Shown: positions 1 through 22,155 of the stretch, piece after piece
Layout of the letters: each line of letters begins with the position of its first letter
Numbering within the stretch: the stretch's first letter is position 1
Assembly (NCBI GenBank): GCA_025618425.1
Contig: CM046832.1
Span: 62,459,108 to 62,523,107 of the forward strand
Source: Heliocidaris tuberculata
Lineage: Eukaryota > Echinodermata > Echinoidea > Camarodonta > Echinometridae
Reading direction: 5' to 3'
Length of the DNA stretch: 64,000 bases
Program-made: the position numbers and the translations under genes
The notes under the pieces: model-generated
Databases searched by the model: none
The model's input: only the letters and a program-made list of their open reading frames with translations
What the model was told of the DNA's origin: nothing

Positions 1-475
1 GCCAAGCCCCTTCCTTGTCACCAAGTTTTTTAAAGGAAATGTCATGAATGAACTTTCGACAGTTCAGTTTTGAATTATAATGCTTATATTTGAAACAAAC
101 CTAAAATGTTTTTCATATAAATAAACTTTATAATAAAGGCTTGTTCACATATGCCCCTGAAAACTGCTGCAAAAAAATCTGCAGGTTTTTGTGTATTAAA
201 TGAATGGCAAGTGGAGATGCACGACCCAACAAGGTACTACACATACTAACTTACCTGCATGTTATCAGATACAGAAATATGAAGCGCAGTACGCTTAGAA
301 ATCCCAGCAATTTTTTTTTTCTTAAAGTGATTTATTACGGCATATTTGAACGAGCCTTAAAGGTACTTGTTTCTGTTTTAGGAAGAAATTATAGCCTGAA
401 CACATTGTTCAGCACTCGATTTGTTGGGCAAGATTTGCCGCCCACGGAATGGGAAGGGTTAAACATAGTACTTAC

Positions 476-8990
<8,515 letters not shown>

Positions 8991-9060
8991 AGTGAATTTG
9001 ATTTACCACTGGTGGTTTGCTCTTGGTGTAGGCTATGGTTGAAGATCTCATTTAGAATGC

Positions 9061-9626
9061 AGAGGACTATTCAGTACCAGTAACTGCAAGAGATGATTTT
9101 GAGGGGAAATAAATTTTAGAGAACATTGATCGGAAACATCAAAATTTCTCTGTCTCATAAATATCTAGCTTAAACAAATACACTGTACAAATAATCTGGG
9201 TACATGTCACTCATATGTGTACAGGGTTACATCAGATGACCTTGTAAGTAACCCCCCCCCCCCCCCCCCACCCAACACACACACAGCTATACCTGTGGGA
9301 CTCCCTACGATAGATCGGGGGACTGGTCCTAGCTGGTAGATCATTATTTGAGAAGAAAAGAAAGTATTTCATTTTCATCTTGGAAACCCCAAATTTGTTG
9401 CAGAGTATATTTGAAAAAAAAAAAATGAATCAAGCCATTTAGCAAATAAGTAGACTGGATCCTGTCCTGATACACTGATTTTGATGCAGGTCATTTGGTG
9501 CTTTTGAACTTCATTTTTTGATTTCACCTTAATTTTTACATTGATATTTATTGCATCATACATAAACAAGTAAAAAAAAGAAGAAAAACCAAACAAGAAA
9601 ATGTGATTGAATACAGTAGCCCAGCT
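9061..9626. other. 5' flank of gene A, no gene seen
   Basis: AT-rich sequence upstream of gene A with a ~19-base C-tract at 9251-9269 followed by CA repeats. No TATA box or other defined promoter motif could be supported. Confidence 0.5.
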
Positions 9627-9870
9627 TCCCGGGGGTGGGGTCACTCGCAGACTGAAGTGGTACCCATGCTCATCCGAGGACCTGAAAATTGGACCCTAAA
9701 TGGGGTAATCCTTGGTGTCAAATTCTACCCCTAAATGGCGTAAATGCGTAAGATTATGTAAATTATACCCCTAAATGGCGTAAGACAATGTACAATATAC
9801 CCGTAAATGATGTAAATGGTGTAGAACAATGTAAAAGTAAAATGTACCCCTTAATGGTTAGGCATGACAG
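9627..9870. repeat. Truncated member of the GGGGTCACTC inverted-repeat family
   Basis: Starts GGGGTGGGGTCACTCGCAG, then ACTGAAGTGGTACCCATG, followed by several degenerate copies of ACCCCTAAATGGCGTAA. Related to 27571-28155 and 35814-36290; the right terminus is missing. Confidence 0.7.
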
Positions 9871-11608
9871 TCATGACATTGGTAGGGTTAGGGTTATGGC
9901 ATGACATTAGGCATGACAGTCACGCATCAGGGCTCTTATACCCACACCAAAAAATCTCTTTCTCACGCCTGGCCTCACAGCCTATCTCCATATCACTCAC
10001 GGAACCACCACTATGTGGGGCTGTGTCAATTTTGGCGGGGGTCATGACCTCTAAGTTAAAGAGGTATTAAAAGCACCAATATAATCATCAAAATTTTGAG
10101 AAATACTTCCTTCTATACATTTTATGATGATAGAATATCTACTTTCATGCCAGATTCTTCAATAAGATCTTTATCATCTTGATCAAGTGAAATTTTCAGG
10201 CTGTTTTTGGCCGGCGATCTTCCTCCTTTCCAGCACACATATATTCAAAATACCACTCACTTGCTATGCAATTCATAGCAGTATGAAGGTACAAAGTGTA
10301 AGGTTATCTACAATAACCTATGTAGTAAAAATATGTGTGAGTGTGACTGTGACTGACCAGAGAACTATGTATGGCCTAGAGCACTCACATTGACTTATGC
10401 GAGGTTATCGGAGAGTAGCCTAAAGTCAAGGGGGCAGATTTTTTTAACCATCATAGATCAAAGTTTGTGGACATCCCATTGATATGCATGTTAATTCTAT
10501 AAGTATAACATGAATTTTTATGGATGTCCAAGAACTATATGCCCCATTAACACTTGCAGTGCATTTGATCCCGCATTACACCTGATACCAGCGCCGAAGG
10601 CCAAGCGAAGCGATGCTACATGTTAGTTCAGTAGTTGTCATGACAAGATCAAAATTATTAAAATGCACAATGAATAAATTCATATTTGGCTCTACTAATA
10701 CTAGGACTAGGACTACCATTGTATTAAAGGCCTACCTGGTGAGTCATTGAATGCATGCATGCCACTGCTCAGATATTGCCACTGCCATTCACGGTATCAA
10801 AGCAATCATGGATTCTGTATGTATTCATAGTGATAGAATTTTTACATGTGTCAAGCTCAGCATAGCAAACCGCAAGTCTTGGCTTTATTATATAGCTTGC
10901 GATATCTCGCGATTGCACTTGTATCACGCCAGTTTTCGACCATGGCATGACGTCATTCCAATGTGGGAATTTCCCCACTGCTCTGATCATGCGCCATCAG
11001 GTACCAGGTTACCAGCAGGTACCAGGTTACCAGCAGGTACCTACGAGTAGGTCCATGGCTCGGGTCCAGGTCCATGGTACCCAAAATCGTGAAGAAAACT
11101 ATTAAAGTTACAATTATTTCATGGCGTGAAGATCGTCATCTAATGAATCTATTTACTATTATGTATATATTTCTCTCCAGAGCTCCTGGAAGGAATTCAT
11201 TTAATTTGCGTATTAGTTGTTGCTAGTTTTGCTACGTCGGGCAAACCTCTGGTAAGCTTCTCAGTTGTCGAGAGAAATTTCAAGAAGTATGCATAAAAAT
11301 AGTAAATACATTGTAGGTCTATTGGGAGACAATGCAATGTCATCGCATCACTTCTTACTGATTATTTGTCAAGAAACTGATTTCCTCTCACTTTTTCCTC
11401 TTTTTCTGAATGTATATGCACCTATATATACCAAATAAGTAATTACTTTCACAAATATTACAAAATTATATAGTCTGGATAGATTTGCATATTTTTTTAA
11501 AATATTCATCAAACTTGTCTTGAAATCCATTTTCTCGACTAAAGTCCAATTCGTTATATCAAAGGTATACCATGGGCATTTCATCGATCAACAATCATCT
11601 TTGATCTA
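9871..11608. other. Intergenic, no gene recognised
   Basis: No coding region is supported. It contains a short tandem repeat of GGTACCAGGTTACCAGCA (11000-11040), and CAGCGCCGAAGGCCAAGCGA at ~10590 looks like repeat debris. Confidence 0.4.
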
Positions 11609-12545
11609 TTTTTTTTTTTTTTTTGGTATTATAATCAGTTTTTCTTTTCTCTCTTGAAGCAAATTACAGTCATGGTACAAATTACAATCATCGTATATAA
11701 CACAAACTGCAAATATGATAATATTCTAAAACAGTATAAATTTTCATCTAACAAAAGGCTTTAAAAAAATTGATATTACTTGAATTTTGAAAAATTTCCA
11801 TAAACAAAAACTAATTGATATCCTTAATCATATACTCTTAATTCTCAAACTGACAAGCGGTTTTTTTTTTCTATTTTTTTTTCTTCCTTACATGATCAAT
11901 TTCTATACATCATAGTTGCAAACAAAAATTCATATTTCCAGAGGGAAAAAAAATAACATAAATCTTATTGAGATAAACATATCCAGTTGTATAATCCAAC
12001 AATTTTGTTTTACAATATAGTAACTTATACTTCCTTTGTACTGTTGTCCTGAGAGAAAAGTTTTCTTTTTTTTAACCCTACCCTACCCGACTTCCCCCCT
12101 TACCCCCCCCCCCCCCCCCCTCCCTTACCGGTCGACGACTGGCTCTGGGTTCCAGTTGTTTGTCTAATATTCAGGTTTTCCCATTTAGAAAAAAAGGATA
12201 GTGAGAGTCTCCCTCATTGCTGCCAATTTCCTTTCTTCTACTTTATCCCCTATAATACTTTTCTTTATTTCATTAAAATTAATGAAGGTGGTTTTTAAAG
12301 TTCTCTATTTCTATAAATCAGATATTTAACAAAACTTAGAACGTGATTCATTAATTGATGTTTTCCTTTATATCTCTCCTCCTTCCCAAACAGAATTTCC
12401 TCCCAACTACAGTTATGTATTTCAAAATCTAAAAATCTCGTGCACATTTCCCACACTGATTGTGCAAATTCACAAGTATAGAATAAATGTTTATATGTTT
12501 CTTCTTCTTTTTCGCAAAATGAGCATAAGTTAGTCGAGACAAGAC
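11609..12545 (-). pseudogene. L1/Tx1-like LINE 3' fragment, decayed
   Basis: Reading down from 12545, the minus strand encodes LCSFCEKEEETYKHLFYTCE and then FAQSVWEM: the C-x2-C-x8-H-x4-C knuckle and following block of L1-type ORF2. The frame then meets a stop near 12290. A poly-T run at 11609-11624 is the complement of the poly-A tail. The element is 5'-truncated and inactive. Confidence 0.75.
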
Positions 12546-13385
12546 CAAAACGGAATTAAGAGGTGATGGTTTGTATATTATATATTATGTATAAGTAAAA
12601 CACCCCCCCCCCCCCCCCCCGGTACGCACATGGTCAGGTCTAGTGACAAAATTTGGCGGACAGAACTGACAAAAGCGCAGTTTTTTTTTTGCCTGTGAGT
12701 CATTGTGTATTAAAAACATTAAGTTTAGATAGGGTACCACGAAATTGGTGAATGGCACCCTATTTAAAAACGTTATTTTTATGCAAAAAACACAAATTCA
12801 CTTGTTTGCCTCGAAATATATAAACTAGTTCCTTCATTTTTCATATCCCGGTGAACCTGATGAAATTATCAAATTCATTTTTCTTTATCCTAATTAATTT
12901 AATAATAATAATAATAATAATAATAGTACTGTGCATGGGTTCTTGTATAGCGAACATGTCTATCAGATTTGGCACTCCTGTCTAATTTATGCATAATATG
13001 TGGAAAGACTTCAGATTCTAACTCCTATAGGTTAGATCGATTCAGTTAGAATAAAATATGTTTATAATCGCTATAATCTTTGATGTTTATTGATTTTAAT
13101 GCTTCGTTATAACTGATGCATATTTATGCATAGTGCACATTTTCAATGATAGACATGTATCAAGAAATGATTATACAAGCACCTCAAATTTGTAACATAT
13201 TGATGAGTAAGGTCAGATTAGTGAAATGACTATGTTAAGTGTAATATTCTGAGTATATTTCTGACTTTTAAAACTATTTTATTATAATCTATGCATATTA
13301 ATGCATAAAACAAAATTTCAATGGTATATCATTAACCGACTATACCAGCGCATCCAATTTGATACTCACTGCTAAATAAGGCGCA
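12546..13385. other. Intergenic, simple repeats only
   Basis: C-tract at 12603-12620 and (AAT)n at 12901-12926. No coding signal. Confidence 0.4.
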
Positions 13386-13530
13386 GAGAAAACGCTGTTT
13401 AAAAATGCAAACAGTTGTTTACTATATGAACTGAACAACCCGTTGTACAGTTCATATTGTATACAATTTGTTTAAATATTAAACAGGTTGTATAAGTTTT
13501 AAACAACCTTTTAAACAGCGTTTTTACTGT
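13386..13530. mobile_element. Small inverted-repeat MITE (AAAACGCTGTTTAAA ends)
   Basis: AAAACGCTGTTTAAAA at the left is mirrored by TTTTAAACAGCGTTTTTACT at the right. The ~145-bp interior is rich in TTTAAAC/GTTGTA words. The superfamily is not assigned. Confidence 0.6.
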
Positions 13531-16500
13531 GTATGATTTTTACCTTGCCAATGGACTTAGTGATTTAATGCATGTAAGTCGCATAAGTTAGCATAATTTT
13601 GCATGAAGATGTGGTTTGATTCCAAGGGTCATGTGGGAAAAAATGAGGCTATTTGTGCCTTTGTAAACTCTGTCCCAAAAACTCAAAGATGGGCTTAACA
13701 GACCTGACTCAAACATCCCATGGTTATAGCACAGGCGGTGGTATACCTAATACAATAAGAGCGAATCTACTTTTGTCGAAGTGTACGGGTCCATGACTGT
13801 AGTATACTGGTTGTGGGTGGTTTCAAGTAAATCTTTGTAATTGTTTATCAAAGCAATTCATGTCTACACGTAAAGGTATTATCACATGCAACACTTTCCA
13901 TGCACATGGACAAGCACTTGCTCCTGGTTCCTGAGAGAAAAATTAGGGGCCTAATAAGAGGGAGAAATGGAAAAAATAAAGGGATAAGTGGGGAAAAAGA
14001 AAGTGACAAATCGGAAACGAAGAAGATATTATTTTACAAATATACCATAGGGCTGCAAGAGTGGATGGAGCTACAAGGATACTTACGCACAAGTGCATGA
14101 CCTCTCAACTGAGTACCTCCCACGATTGCACGAATGTTGTAAAATTAATTTGCCGTGTTTCTGACTGTTATAATAATTGAGGTACCCCAGCCCATAATCA
14201 TTTCTCCCCATGATAAAGGCAGGTGCCACTTTTCGAATTTCACTATTCAAAAGGTAGGTTTTCTCAAGTTTACCGTATATTTTGAATCTTCAAATGCATG
14301 TCCATAGTAATCTTTCTGTGGTTCCATCCATCTCGTATCATTCATCATCTAATTCGACAAAATTAATGGAATCATTTCACCATACCTGCATGCCGCAAGA
14401 CGATTGACCAATCATGCTGTCTCAAAATTGTAATTATAAAGGCCTGTTGTGGTCTTCGTTTTTTTCTGACATAGCCTACTCTAAATGTTTTGTAACAAGT
14501 CCATGCAATGATATTCAGAAAAACCAAGGATGTTTACCATGTTCAAATGCAGACACAACGGGCACATACCCCCAGTCGATTAACTATTAATAAAAATGAA
14601 GGAAAGAAAGAGGGAGAGGGGATGGGGTGGGAGGAGTAACGTGAAAGGAAGACGATACCGCCTCCCCCTTCGATGGAATTGTTCCCTATATAGCTTTTCA
14701 TCTGCACGCTCCCTCCCCACTTCTCCCCCAATGGCTAGACCCACGCCATGCCTCTGTTCAAATGTTATAGTTTGCTAACATTTTTGTATACAGTTCAGGC
14801 GAGCTGGATTGTCGAATTACGTTGAATGAAACTCGACCAAATATAGACTCGTTCATTAAAATATCGGGCAATATTGCATATTCTGAATGTAGCAGGGACG
14901 CTTTCCTCTATACTACTGCAGCTTACAAGGTAGCGGTAGGGACAAAAGTGTTATGGACAATATCTACTCGTCGAGGTGTACACGAATAATATCACAGTTT
15001 CGTGGAAAATTGCCCCATTAAACTGCTATTGGAAGTTCTTCCATATCTGTTATTATGTGTTACTTTATTTTTTTTCCCAGCTATGCCGCCGTTCTTGTGA
15101 TTCAGTTGTCATTGAGGAGCGTGTATCGGACCAAATATCCGGCAAAATGATAATTTAATTGCAGTGATCGTTGTGATCGAGATTGTTTCTCGAATGTAGG
15201 CCTATAGTTTTCATTCAATTGTTTCTTCTTTCTTTCTGCTTGTTCGGGCGAGGAGGGAAGGAGCAGTATTGCTAGATAAAATAAGCAATCACTGCAACCG
15301 CAATACCAGGCCTAGTGGATTCTAGGCCAATTCATTCACCCGATCCCAAATGTATACGCTGACTTAATGTTTTCTTTGGTTCGAATAGGCGCCTCCCCTG
15401 GCTCTTTTGTCCCTTCCTTTTGTACATGGCGCGCACGGGCCGGGGATTATAGATGGTTGGAATATACTCTTTAAGGGTCGCAGAGCCTTCCATATTTCAT
15501 AAATACAGTACATTCTTAAAATTGCAATTTCCTAAGGGGAACCGTTCAGCTGGTGGAACAGCTCATAACGTTATACACACGAACGAGCACGCACCCTGAA
15601 TACTGCTCAGCCTATTGCGAGGGGAGAAAGTTCGATTCATGACACATTTCTACTTACACCAAGTACCTCCTTGCATTGCTTTAACGCATTTTAGCTCGTA
15701 CCAGATACTTATCAAGCTCCTCTAAATAATGGATGGGCTGTCAAACAGGTGCAGATGGACAGTGTGTGTGAGTGTTTACATCATCCTGACAATATCATTT
15801 GACTACTTTTGAGAAAGCAATGACAATTTTCACAATCTGGTAACTTGTTATTGAAATGATTATTTAGCACCAAATAGCACCCCAGCAAGAAAGTTACAAT
15901 ACTCAAGATTGTACTGTGTAATTTTGGCCTGAAATGTAATGCCAACAAATTTTTTTTCTCTACATCCAGAGTATTTGGGGCAGCAGTGAGCTTCGGTTAG
16001 GGCACTTTGGTGTTTTTTCAGGGGCGTGTAATTTTTGTCAGTGTTTATATTAATTTTGTGTAATGTACATCCATACCTTTTTAAGGGGACCGACTGACAA
16101 CCCATCCCGACGGAAAATTTTTGTCAGTTTTTGTGGTTTGGTAATGTATAGTCATACAACTTCCTTCTGACAAAGTTTGGCGCATAAATTATGTTAGATG
16201 GATTGAAATCGACCCGACTTGGGGCCCTTTTTTTGGCGGCTTCATTCAGGCTGACAAGCTTTTTATGAATGACATGGATAGTCTATTATGTAACTTTAAG
16301 GAGTCAAATCTCATATGTAAAATGGACTATATTTCGGGACAGGCTCCTGGCCTAAATAACAGGCCAAGATTCCTGTGATCAAACATAATGCACATGAATT
16401 TGCCTTTTTTAAACTACAGTTACGACCATTATATCAAGTACTAATAGAACATGATTATTTTGTTGCTGTTGCTGCTGCATGTCAATGTTTTTTTCCCCTG

Positions 16501-16788
16501 TCAGGTGATCAGGGTACCCTATGCCATCATGAAACTATCACTTGGATGTGTTCTGTTTCTGATAAGGTCATGATAAGGTCATAAATTCATGTTATCTCTT
16601 TTTGTGAATAAAAAATTATGACGTTATAATTTTATTTATGTTATTTTTCTTTGCAAATCGAAAAATGAAAATGATCCCGCACGTTTGGATTTCCATCAAG
16701 AATTTGGTTTTGATTTTGCTTTGTTACTAAACGTGAGCCCCGAGCAGTATACATGTAATTGCATTGACTATTGTGCAGAGTTAGTCAG
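13531..16788. other. Intergenic, no gene recognised
   Basis: Only short frames without homology-like features are present. The sequence has balanced composition and lacks clear repeats. Confidence 0.4.
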
Positions 16789-17693
16789 CAGGGGCGGATC
16801 TAGCTTTTTATAAAGGGGGGGAGTTGGAGCGGTATGCGAGGGAGCGTAGCGACCGAGCCCGAGCGAGCGGAGCGAGCGAGGGGGGGAGGGTGTGGGAGGG
16901 GGGTGTCCCCCCTCCCACAGTCGGGAGAATTTTTGAAAATCTGTGTGTGAAAATGGCGTTTTCTTGCATCTAAAACACCACTATTTTTGGTATAGAGGTC
17001 ATTGCCAAATTAACCCCCCCATGAAAATTTGTAAAATTTAGTTGCATTTTCCTGCAATGTAAGGCCAGTTGACAACACAGATACAAAGAATTGGGGACCT
17101 TGGAATAAGCACTGTCAGCCTAATACTTTTATTATGAACAGCTTGTCACTGATACTCACTGGACTATGCCAACTGTTTTGCATGATTCAAACATACCTTC
17201 CAGTAAAGAAAGATGCGAGACTGGATTGCCGCAACCTCTTTGCCCTATTTGCAGGTTCCATAATGCTTGTCACTCAGACTGATAAAAAAGTGAGCAACTT
17301 GAACAAGTAATCCAGGAAATGAGCAGCCCAGCTCAGTGTTGCCAGGTCAAATCTTCACAAAATCCCCACCCAAACGACACTTCAAAAATCCCCAAAGTTG
17401 CAAAATTTTGACAGAAAATCCCCAAATTCGTTTTACATAAAACTCAATATTATTTTCATTCCCAAATATTTATTTTTCATCCCCAAAGACTTCAAAAATC
17501 CCCATTTTTTTTTTTAATTTGGGGATTTTTGGGATGAGAATCCCCACATGGCAACGCTGGCCTAGCTTGTCACTTCGGCGGTGGCCCGTGTCCTCAAAAA
17601 AGCTGATTGGGGGGGGGGGGGGGGGGCAAGGGACTCCGTGACATTTGTTCGCCCACCCCCCCCCCCCTCCCTCCCCCCCCCAAAAAAAAAAGA

Positions 17694-17724
<31 letters not shown>

Positions 17725-17868
17725 TAAATACATAAATAGAATAAAATAAAATTACAAGTTTAAAAAAAAAGATAAGATAAAAAAAAAAATGGTACCCGGA
17801 TTTTTTTTTTTTTGGGGGGGGGGTTGCAACCCCCCCCCCCAACCCCCCCCCCTCTAGATCCGCTTCTG
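16789..17868. mobile_element. hAT-type element with CAGGGGCGGATCTAG ends
   Basis: Left end CAGGGGCGGATCTAG and right end CTAGATCCGCTTCTG are inverted repeats with two mismatches. Such CAG-GGCGGATC termini are typical of hAT non-autonomous elements. Flanks share only GTCAG, so the 8-bp duplication is not preserved. The interior carries GAGCGAGCGGAGC words, poly-G/C tracts and a nested smaller hAT MITE. Confidence 0.6.
17334..17559. mobile_element. hAT-type MITE, CAGTGTTGCCA ends, filled with AATCCCCA words
   Basis: Left end CAGTGTTGCCAGGT and right end ATGGCAACGCTG are inverted. They are flanked by 8-bp near-identical duplications (GCCCAGCT at 17326-17333, GCCTAGCT at 17560-17567). The 226-bp body holds at least six copies of AAATCCCCAAA or its complement. 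Confidence 0.78.
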
Positions 17869-20520
17869 GTCAGACAGACAGGCTCTTTTCATCTGAATCA
17901 TTGTTGATCTCTGAATTACATATCAAGTATGTATATAGCGAGGCCTATCAGTCGCACGGGCAATGCTAAAGCGTGCAGTTCGCAGGTATTTATTGATGGA
18001 ACTGGCATACGACTAATCAGGTAAATATTGTTAATTCATCACTCTTGTTCGTCATTTTCTCTTTGAAAAACTGTATTGCCGTTATTCCCTTTGCTCATGA
18101 GGCGTCATTTCATTTGCGTTATTACCTGAGCTCAGTCAGACCCGTTTAAGGCAACACTGGTATACAGCCAAAATGCCTCTTGATATATTTTTTTTTAAGC
18201 AGTCAAACTCGACTAGTTTGGGATCACTGAAAATGATATCGATGCATAAAAATTGCTGATTCTCAAGACAATTTTGTTTTCATATTTCATGTATTGGTCC
18301 CCCAATGGCCATCAGTCCATGATAAACACATATAAATGTACATACTAAATTTATTTGGAAGTCAAAAACGTAGGCTCTTTTGCTTCTTCATATAACTCAG
18401 AAGTTGAAACTCTCATCAGACTCAGGTTTTTACGTTATAAAGTTGAAGGAGGCTGCCTGCGCAGTGTTATATTAGTGATTCATATTTATAGATTAAAAAA
18501 TAGCTTTTTAATGACAAAAATTTAGTAAAGTAAACAGACCGACAGTAAGTTATAATAGTGAAAATCTGGGCCTCTTCACACAAAGTTAGCAAAATATACA
18601 TCCACGATTATGAATTGAATCTAATTAGTACGTACATTTATGTTTGTCAAATGAGCCTGATTTGAACTACCGTTCAAAAAGTGAATTTCTATGATATCTA
18701 CAACAGCAGTCTCATTTACTCACACAAGAAAATGCACCTTTCGTTCATAATGCAATGCAGGGTTTACATATGTATACCATTTTCAGTTTTTTTCATCTTG
18801 TAATTCACGTACAGATGAGATACATAATCTATAATTCAAATTATGAAAATGCATTAAAAGTCATGCATGATTTGGCAATGCAGTTTCATGAATTTGAATT
18901 ACAAGTTATGCGCCTGCGTGTGTAGAAACAAAACTGGAAAGGAGTACGCACATAAGTATACACACTGCTTTATACTGTGGAACGCAAAGTGCAACTTTTT
19001 TTTCTAATACTAGGGGGAGCTGGGGGGGGGGGGGTGGCAGTTGCCTCCAGAAAATACTGGAGGAGCAACCTTATCGTTTTGTCCCCCCCCCCCATAAATC
19101 CGGAGGAGTAAAATAAAATAAGGAAAATTGATGCAAAAATCGGGAAATGAAACCTTCCAGACAATGAAATACAAAGGTATTACACGATCAGACCTCAATT
19201 TCCACCGCGCGCTACGAGCGCAAATTCTCTAATTTCCCGTGGAGAAGCTGGTAATTAGGAGGCGTTAAAAAATCATGAAGGGTACTATATACCTTCATTT
19301 GAATGACCCCATTAAAAAACATGGCATTGTATGCCCCACATTGTATTTTGTATTATTGTATTCATGTAGAACCCAGAAGTGCTGGAGCGATATCATTATA
19401 TCTGTCCACCAAAAGAGAAATATCGTAAGAGGTTTATGATATACATTGTTTCTCCCCCGCCATATTTAGCATTTCCAGTACTGGAAACAAATTTATGTTA
19501 TGATTTGTACAAAAATTCAGTTCAAATGATTCAAAATAATCTGATCTTTATGGTTATTTTGCTTATTAGTTCGGCGGCATAGCTCCAAAATTTGGCTAAA
19601 TTGTGCGCTTTTGTCTAAAAGTACCACTGGTACAGTTGTTGAATGATATATTGAACAATACTAGATTATGGAAGCACTTCCAAAAATTAATTTATGGGGT
19701 AATTTTGAAGGAATTTGTAATTGAAATACCTACTCAAGTAGATAACTCGATCACCTAGATATTCGGACACTACCCTATAGAGCTCCGAATATCACCGTGT
19801 TATAGCGCAAAGGTGGTAACATTACGCAATAGGAGTTACTTACTAGAGCGTGTCTATTTTGGTCGAATTGTACATAGGATATGTGTATAGTACAAGGTCT
19901 GGGTCCAGAAAGACAGAAAGGCTATAATATGATTCGCGTAAATCGTTGATGTCTATAAGAGCAAGTCATTTTCAGACGTGAAGAGGTTGTATAAGGACTA
20001 TGATATTCTGTTTCAAACCTTGCACATAAACAAGCCACTGTTTGTGGTTCCTAAGATAAAGTAGGGGCCTATACTTTTATAGTCATGATACTAGTAGTAT
20101 TGTGAGCAAGAGAAGAAAGGGAATAAGAGGGGGACATGAAGAAGATGAAAGTTACAGACAGGGAAAGAAGCTGAACGAAGCTGAATAAACTGATGAATGA
20201 CAAAAGCTCCTTTCAAGAAGTTATTCTTTAAGATGCCCCTCAAACTACACGGCCCAAGGACTGAATATAAAAGATATTCTTTTGCATTATAAGATAAGGA
20301 GCCAGTTTTTTGAATGCACTTCCCCGGTAATGTTCACTCGTGTATATCCCTTTATAAGTTTTAAAAAAAATTTTAAATGCAAAACTTTAAATCTTCATTC
20401 AGTGGAATGATATCATTACTATTCAAATATAATACCATTAATTCACTCTCCATTTTTGTAATTTACCATGTTACATAATTGTTATATATTTTTGTATTTT
20501 CATTTAAAATGATTTGTTAA
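17869..20520. other. Intergenic, no gene recognised
   Basis: C/G homopolymers at ~19022-19034 and ~19083-19093. A segment at 18530-18720 resembles 28745-28890 (shared GTAAAGTAAACAG, TTCACACAAA and TTCAAAAAGTG blocks), indicating an interspersed repeat of unknown class. Confidence 0.4.
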
Positions 20521-20615
20521 ACTGCAGGGCGCTCTTAGAAAGTTTTGCATAACTGAACCGGCCAACCCTGTAGTATGAAATAAAGAAGACAAAATAAATA
20601 AATATAAATTACATA
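20521..20615 (+). repeat. CR1/L2-like LINE 3' tail fragment
   Basis: CTGCAGGGCGCTCTTAGAAA, then AACCCTGTAGTATGAAATAA, then AAATAAATAAAT. This resembles short-repeat 3' ends of CR1/L2-type LINEs. No coding part is attached. Confidence 0.4.
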
Positions 20616-20734
20616 AAAATCATCATTATACAAACGATGGTGATAAATCATTATGTGTATTAACACACATCCATAATAATCGGGACCACTATAGCGTTTT
20701 TGATAGGTGGCAAGTAGGGTAACTTGTCCTTACA

Positions 20735-21048
20735 GGCGTAGCCAGGATTTTTCAATAGGGGGGGGCAGACGTGAAGGATCCAACCGCATACTGAGCCAGG
20801 ATTTCATTTTAGGGGTGGCGGTTGTGAGCACGCGAAGCGTGCGAAAGTGGTGATGAGCATGCGAAGCGTGCTCCCCAGGGGGTGGGTGCAGGGAGTGGGA
20901 AGTTTTCCCCCTTCCCACGCGAAGCGCGAAAGCTCTTACGTTTTATAGCAAATTTGAGAGAAACGGCTCCTAGCACCCTTATTTTAGGCGGAAAGTTAGT
21001 TCGACGCCCGGGCTGCTTTTCAATTATTTGGACGCAATATGTATACAA
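20735..21048. mobile_element. Interspersed element with GCGAAGCGTGCG words
   Basis: GCGTAGCCAGGATTTTTC, then repeated CACGCGAAGCGTGCGAAAG, then a block (TTTTAGGCGGAAAGTTAGTT) that recurs in reverse complement at 50790-50860. The CAGGATTT start and G-tracts suggest a hAT-type non-autonomous element. Confidence 0.55.
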
Positions 21049-21560
21049 CGAGGGGCGGCGGAGCGTCTTTCAAAGTGGGGGAGTACCAACAAAAAGGGGC
21101 ACTTTTGAGGGAAAAAAGGGCACCTACAAAGAGTGAAAACATGTCGGAAAATGCAACTTTGAGACCGTCTATATACCGCTACATTCTGATTAATACACCA
21201 TCGAGGATCATTTTTGACACATTATTGTTTGTCTTAACATGGTTCTAGATAAAAACTACTTTGCAATTGAGTGTAATTGTCTGATTATTCATTTGCGAGT
21301 GAGTGAAGCGAAAGAGCAAAATATTTAAGATATTTTGAATAGCAGCGATTTTGCTAATATGATAAGAAGACAATGGTAAATGCCAGCGGGCGTAGCGGGC
21401 GAGCTTTGGAAAATTTTTAGAAAAAGTTGTCCTCCTTCCGTTAAGATTTAGGGGCACTGCTCATTCTTGTATAATTTAGGGAATTGTGCCCCTCCCCCCC
21501 CCCCCCCTGCTCCACTGCCTCACATTGTGCTGATATCAGTAGGGGAATCTATTGTTGTCT
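21049..21560. mobile_element. Partial second copy of the 46909-48146 hAT-type element
   Basis: From GGGGCGGCGGAGCGTCTTTC to AGTAGGGGAATCTATT it is nearly identical to 46911-47412, including GCGAGCGAGCTTTGGAAAA and a C-tract followed by CTGCTCCACTGCCTCAC. The long GGGGCACTT word array of the other copy is missing. Confidence 0.75.
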
Positions 21561-22009
21561 TATGAGAAGTCTCTATGATTCGAAACGTGATTGAATAAAC
21601 TTTGAAAAATAAGGAAATGCACATCTCATGACAAGCTATTATTCATTTTGGCATTATTTTCCTTGTAAGAGTAACACAAATGCAAAGAATGAACAATATA
21701 TATGATTACCCATGGGAAAAAACAGAAAGCAAAAGGCATTGTGGTTTATCCGAAAATATTGATGTGTTTCTTAAATGACAATATTAGTATTCTGTCTGAG
21801 TAAAGGAATGATTATTTCATTATCAGGCAATTCCTTTTTTAATATTCATCAGTATAAAAATGTAGTAAAATGCCGATGGGGCAAAAACGCTGGCGCAACT
21901 GACCAAACCAATGACCTCATATTTCCCACTGGAAATGATATTTTGGTGGGTAGGTTGCCTATTTTAACGCATGACTGCCTCCTGAGACGCTTTACATTAT
22001 TATGTTAAA

Positions 22010-22155
22010 ATGGTGTCAACCTGAAGGCTGATGTCTACTCTCCAGTTTGATACCATATTGTTGCAGTGCCACAAATCTGATGATAAATGAACTGTGGATG
22101 ATTGTGAGAAATCAGTTCGTATTACAGGTGTACCCACACTTTTGGAGGGCAGTGT
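22010..22155. mobile_element. Possible Tc1/mariner terminal sequence
   Basis: GGTGTACCCACACTTTTGGA followed by GGGCAGTGTATA resembles a Tc1/mariner end (…GGCACTGTA next to TA). I could not find the opposite end, so this is a solitary terminus at best. Confidence 0.35.

Noticed and set aside
1..475. Gene A exon 8
   Set aside because: I searched for a reverse complement of the gene B exon 8 product (PPLSVNPSLVG ... GYIADKK) and did not see it; the exon must lie left of the window.
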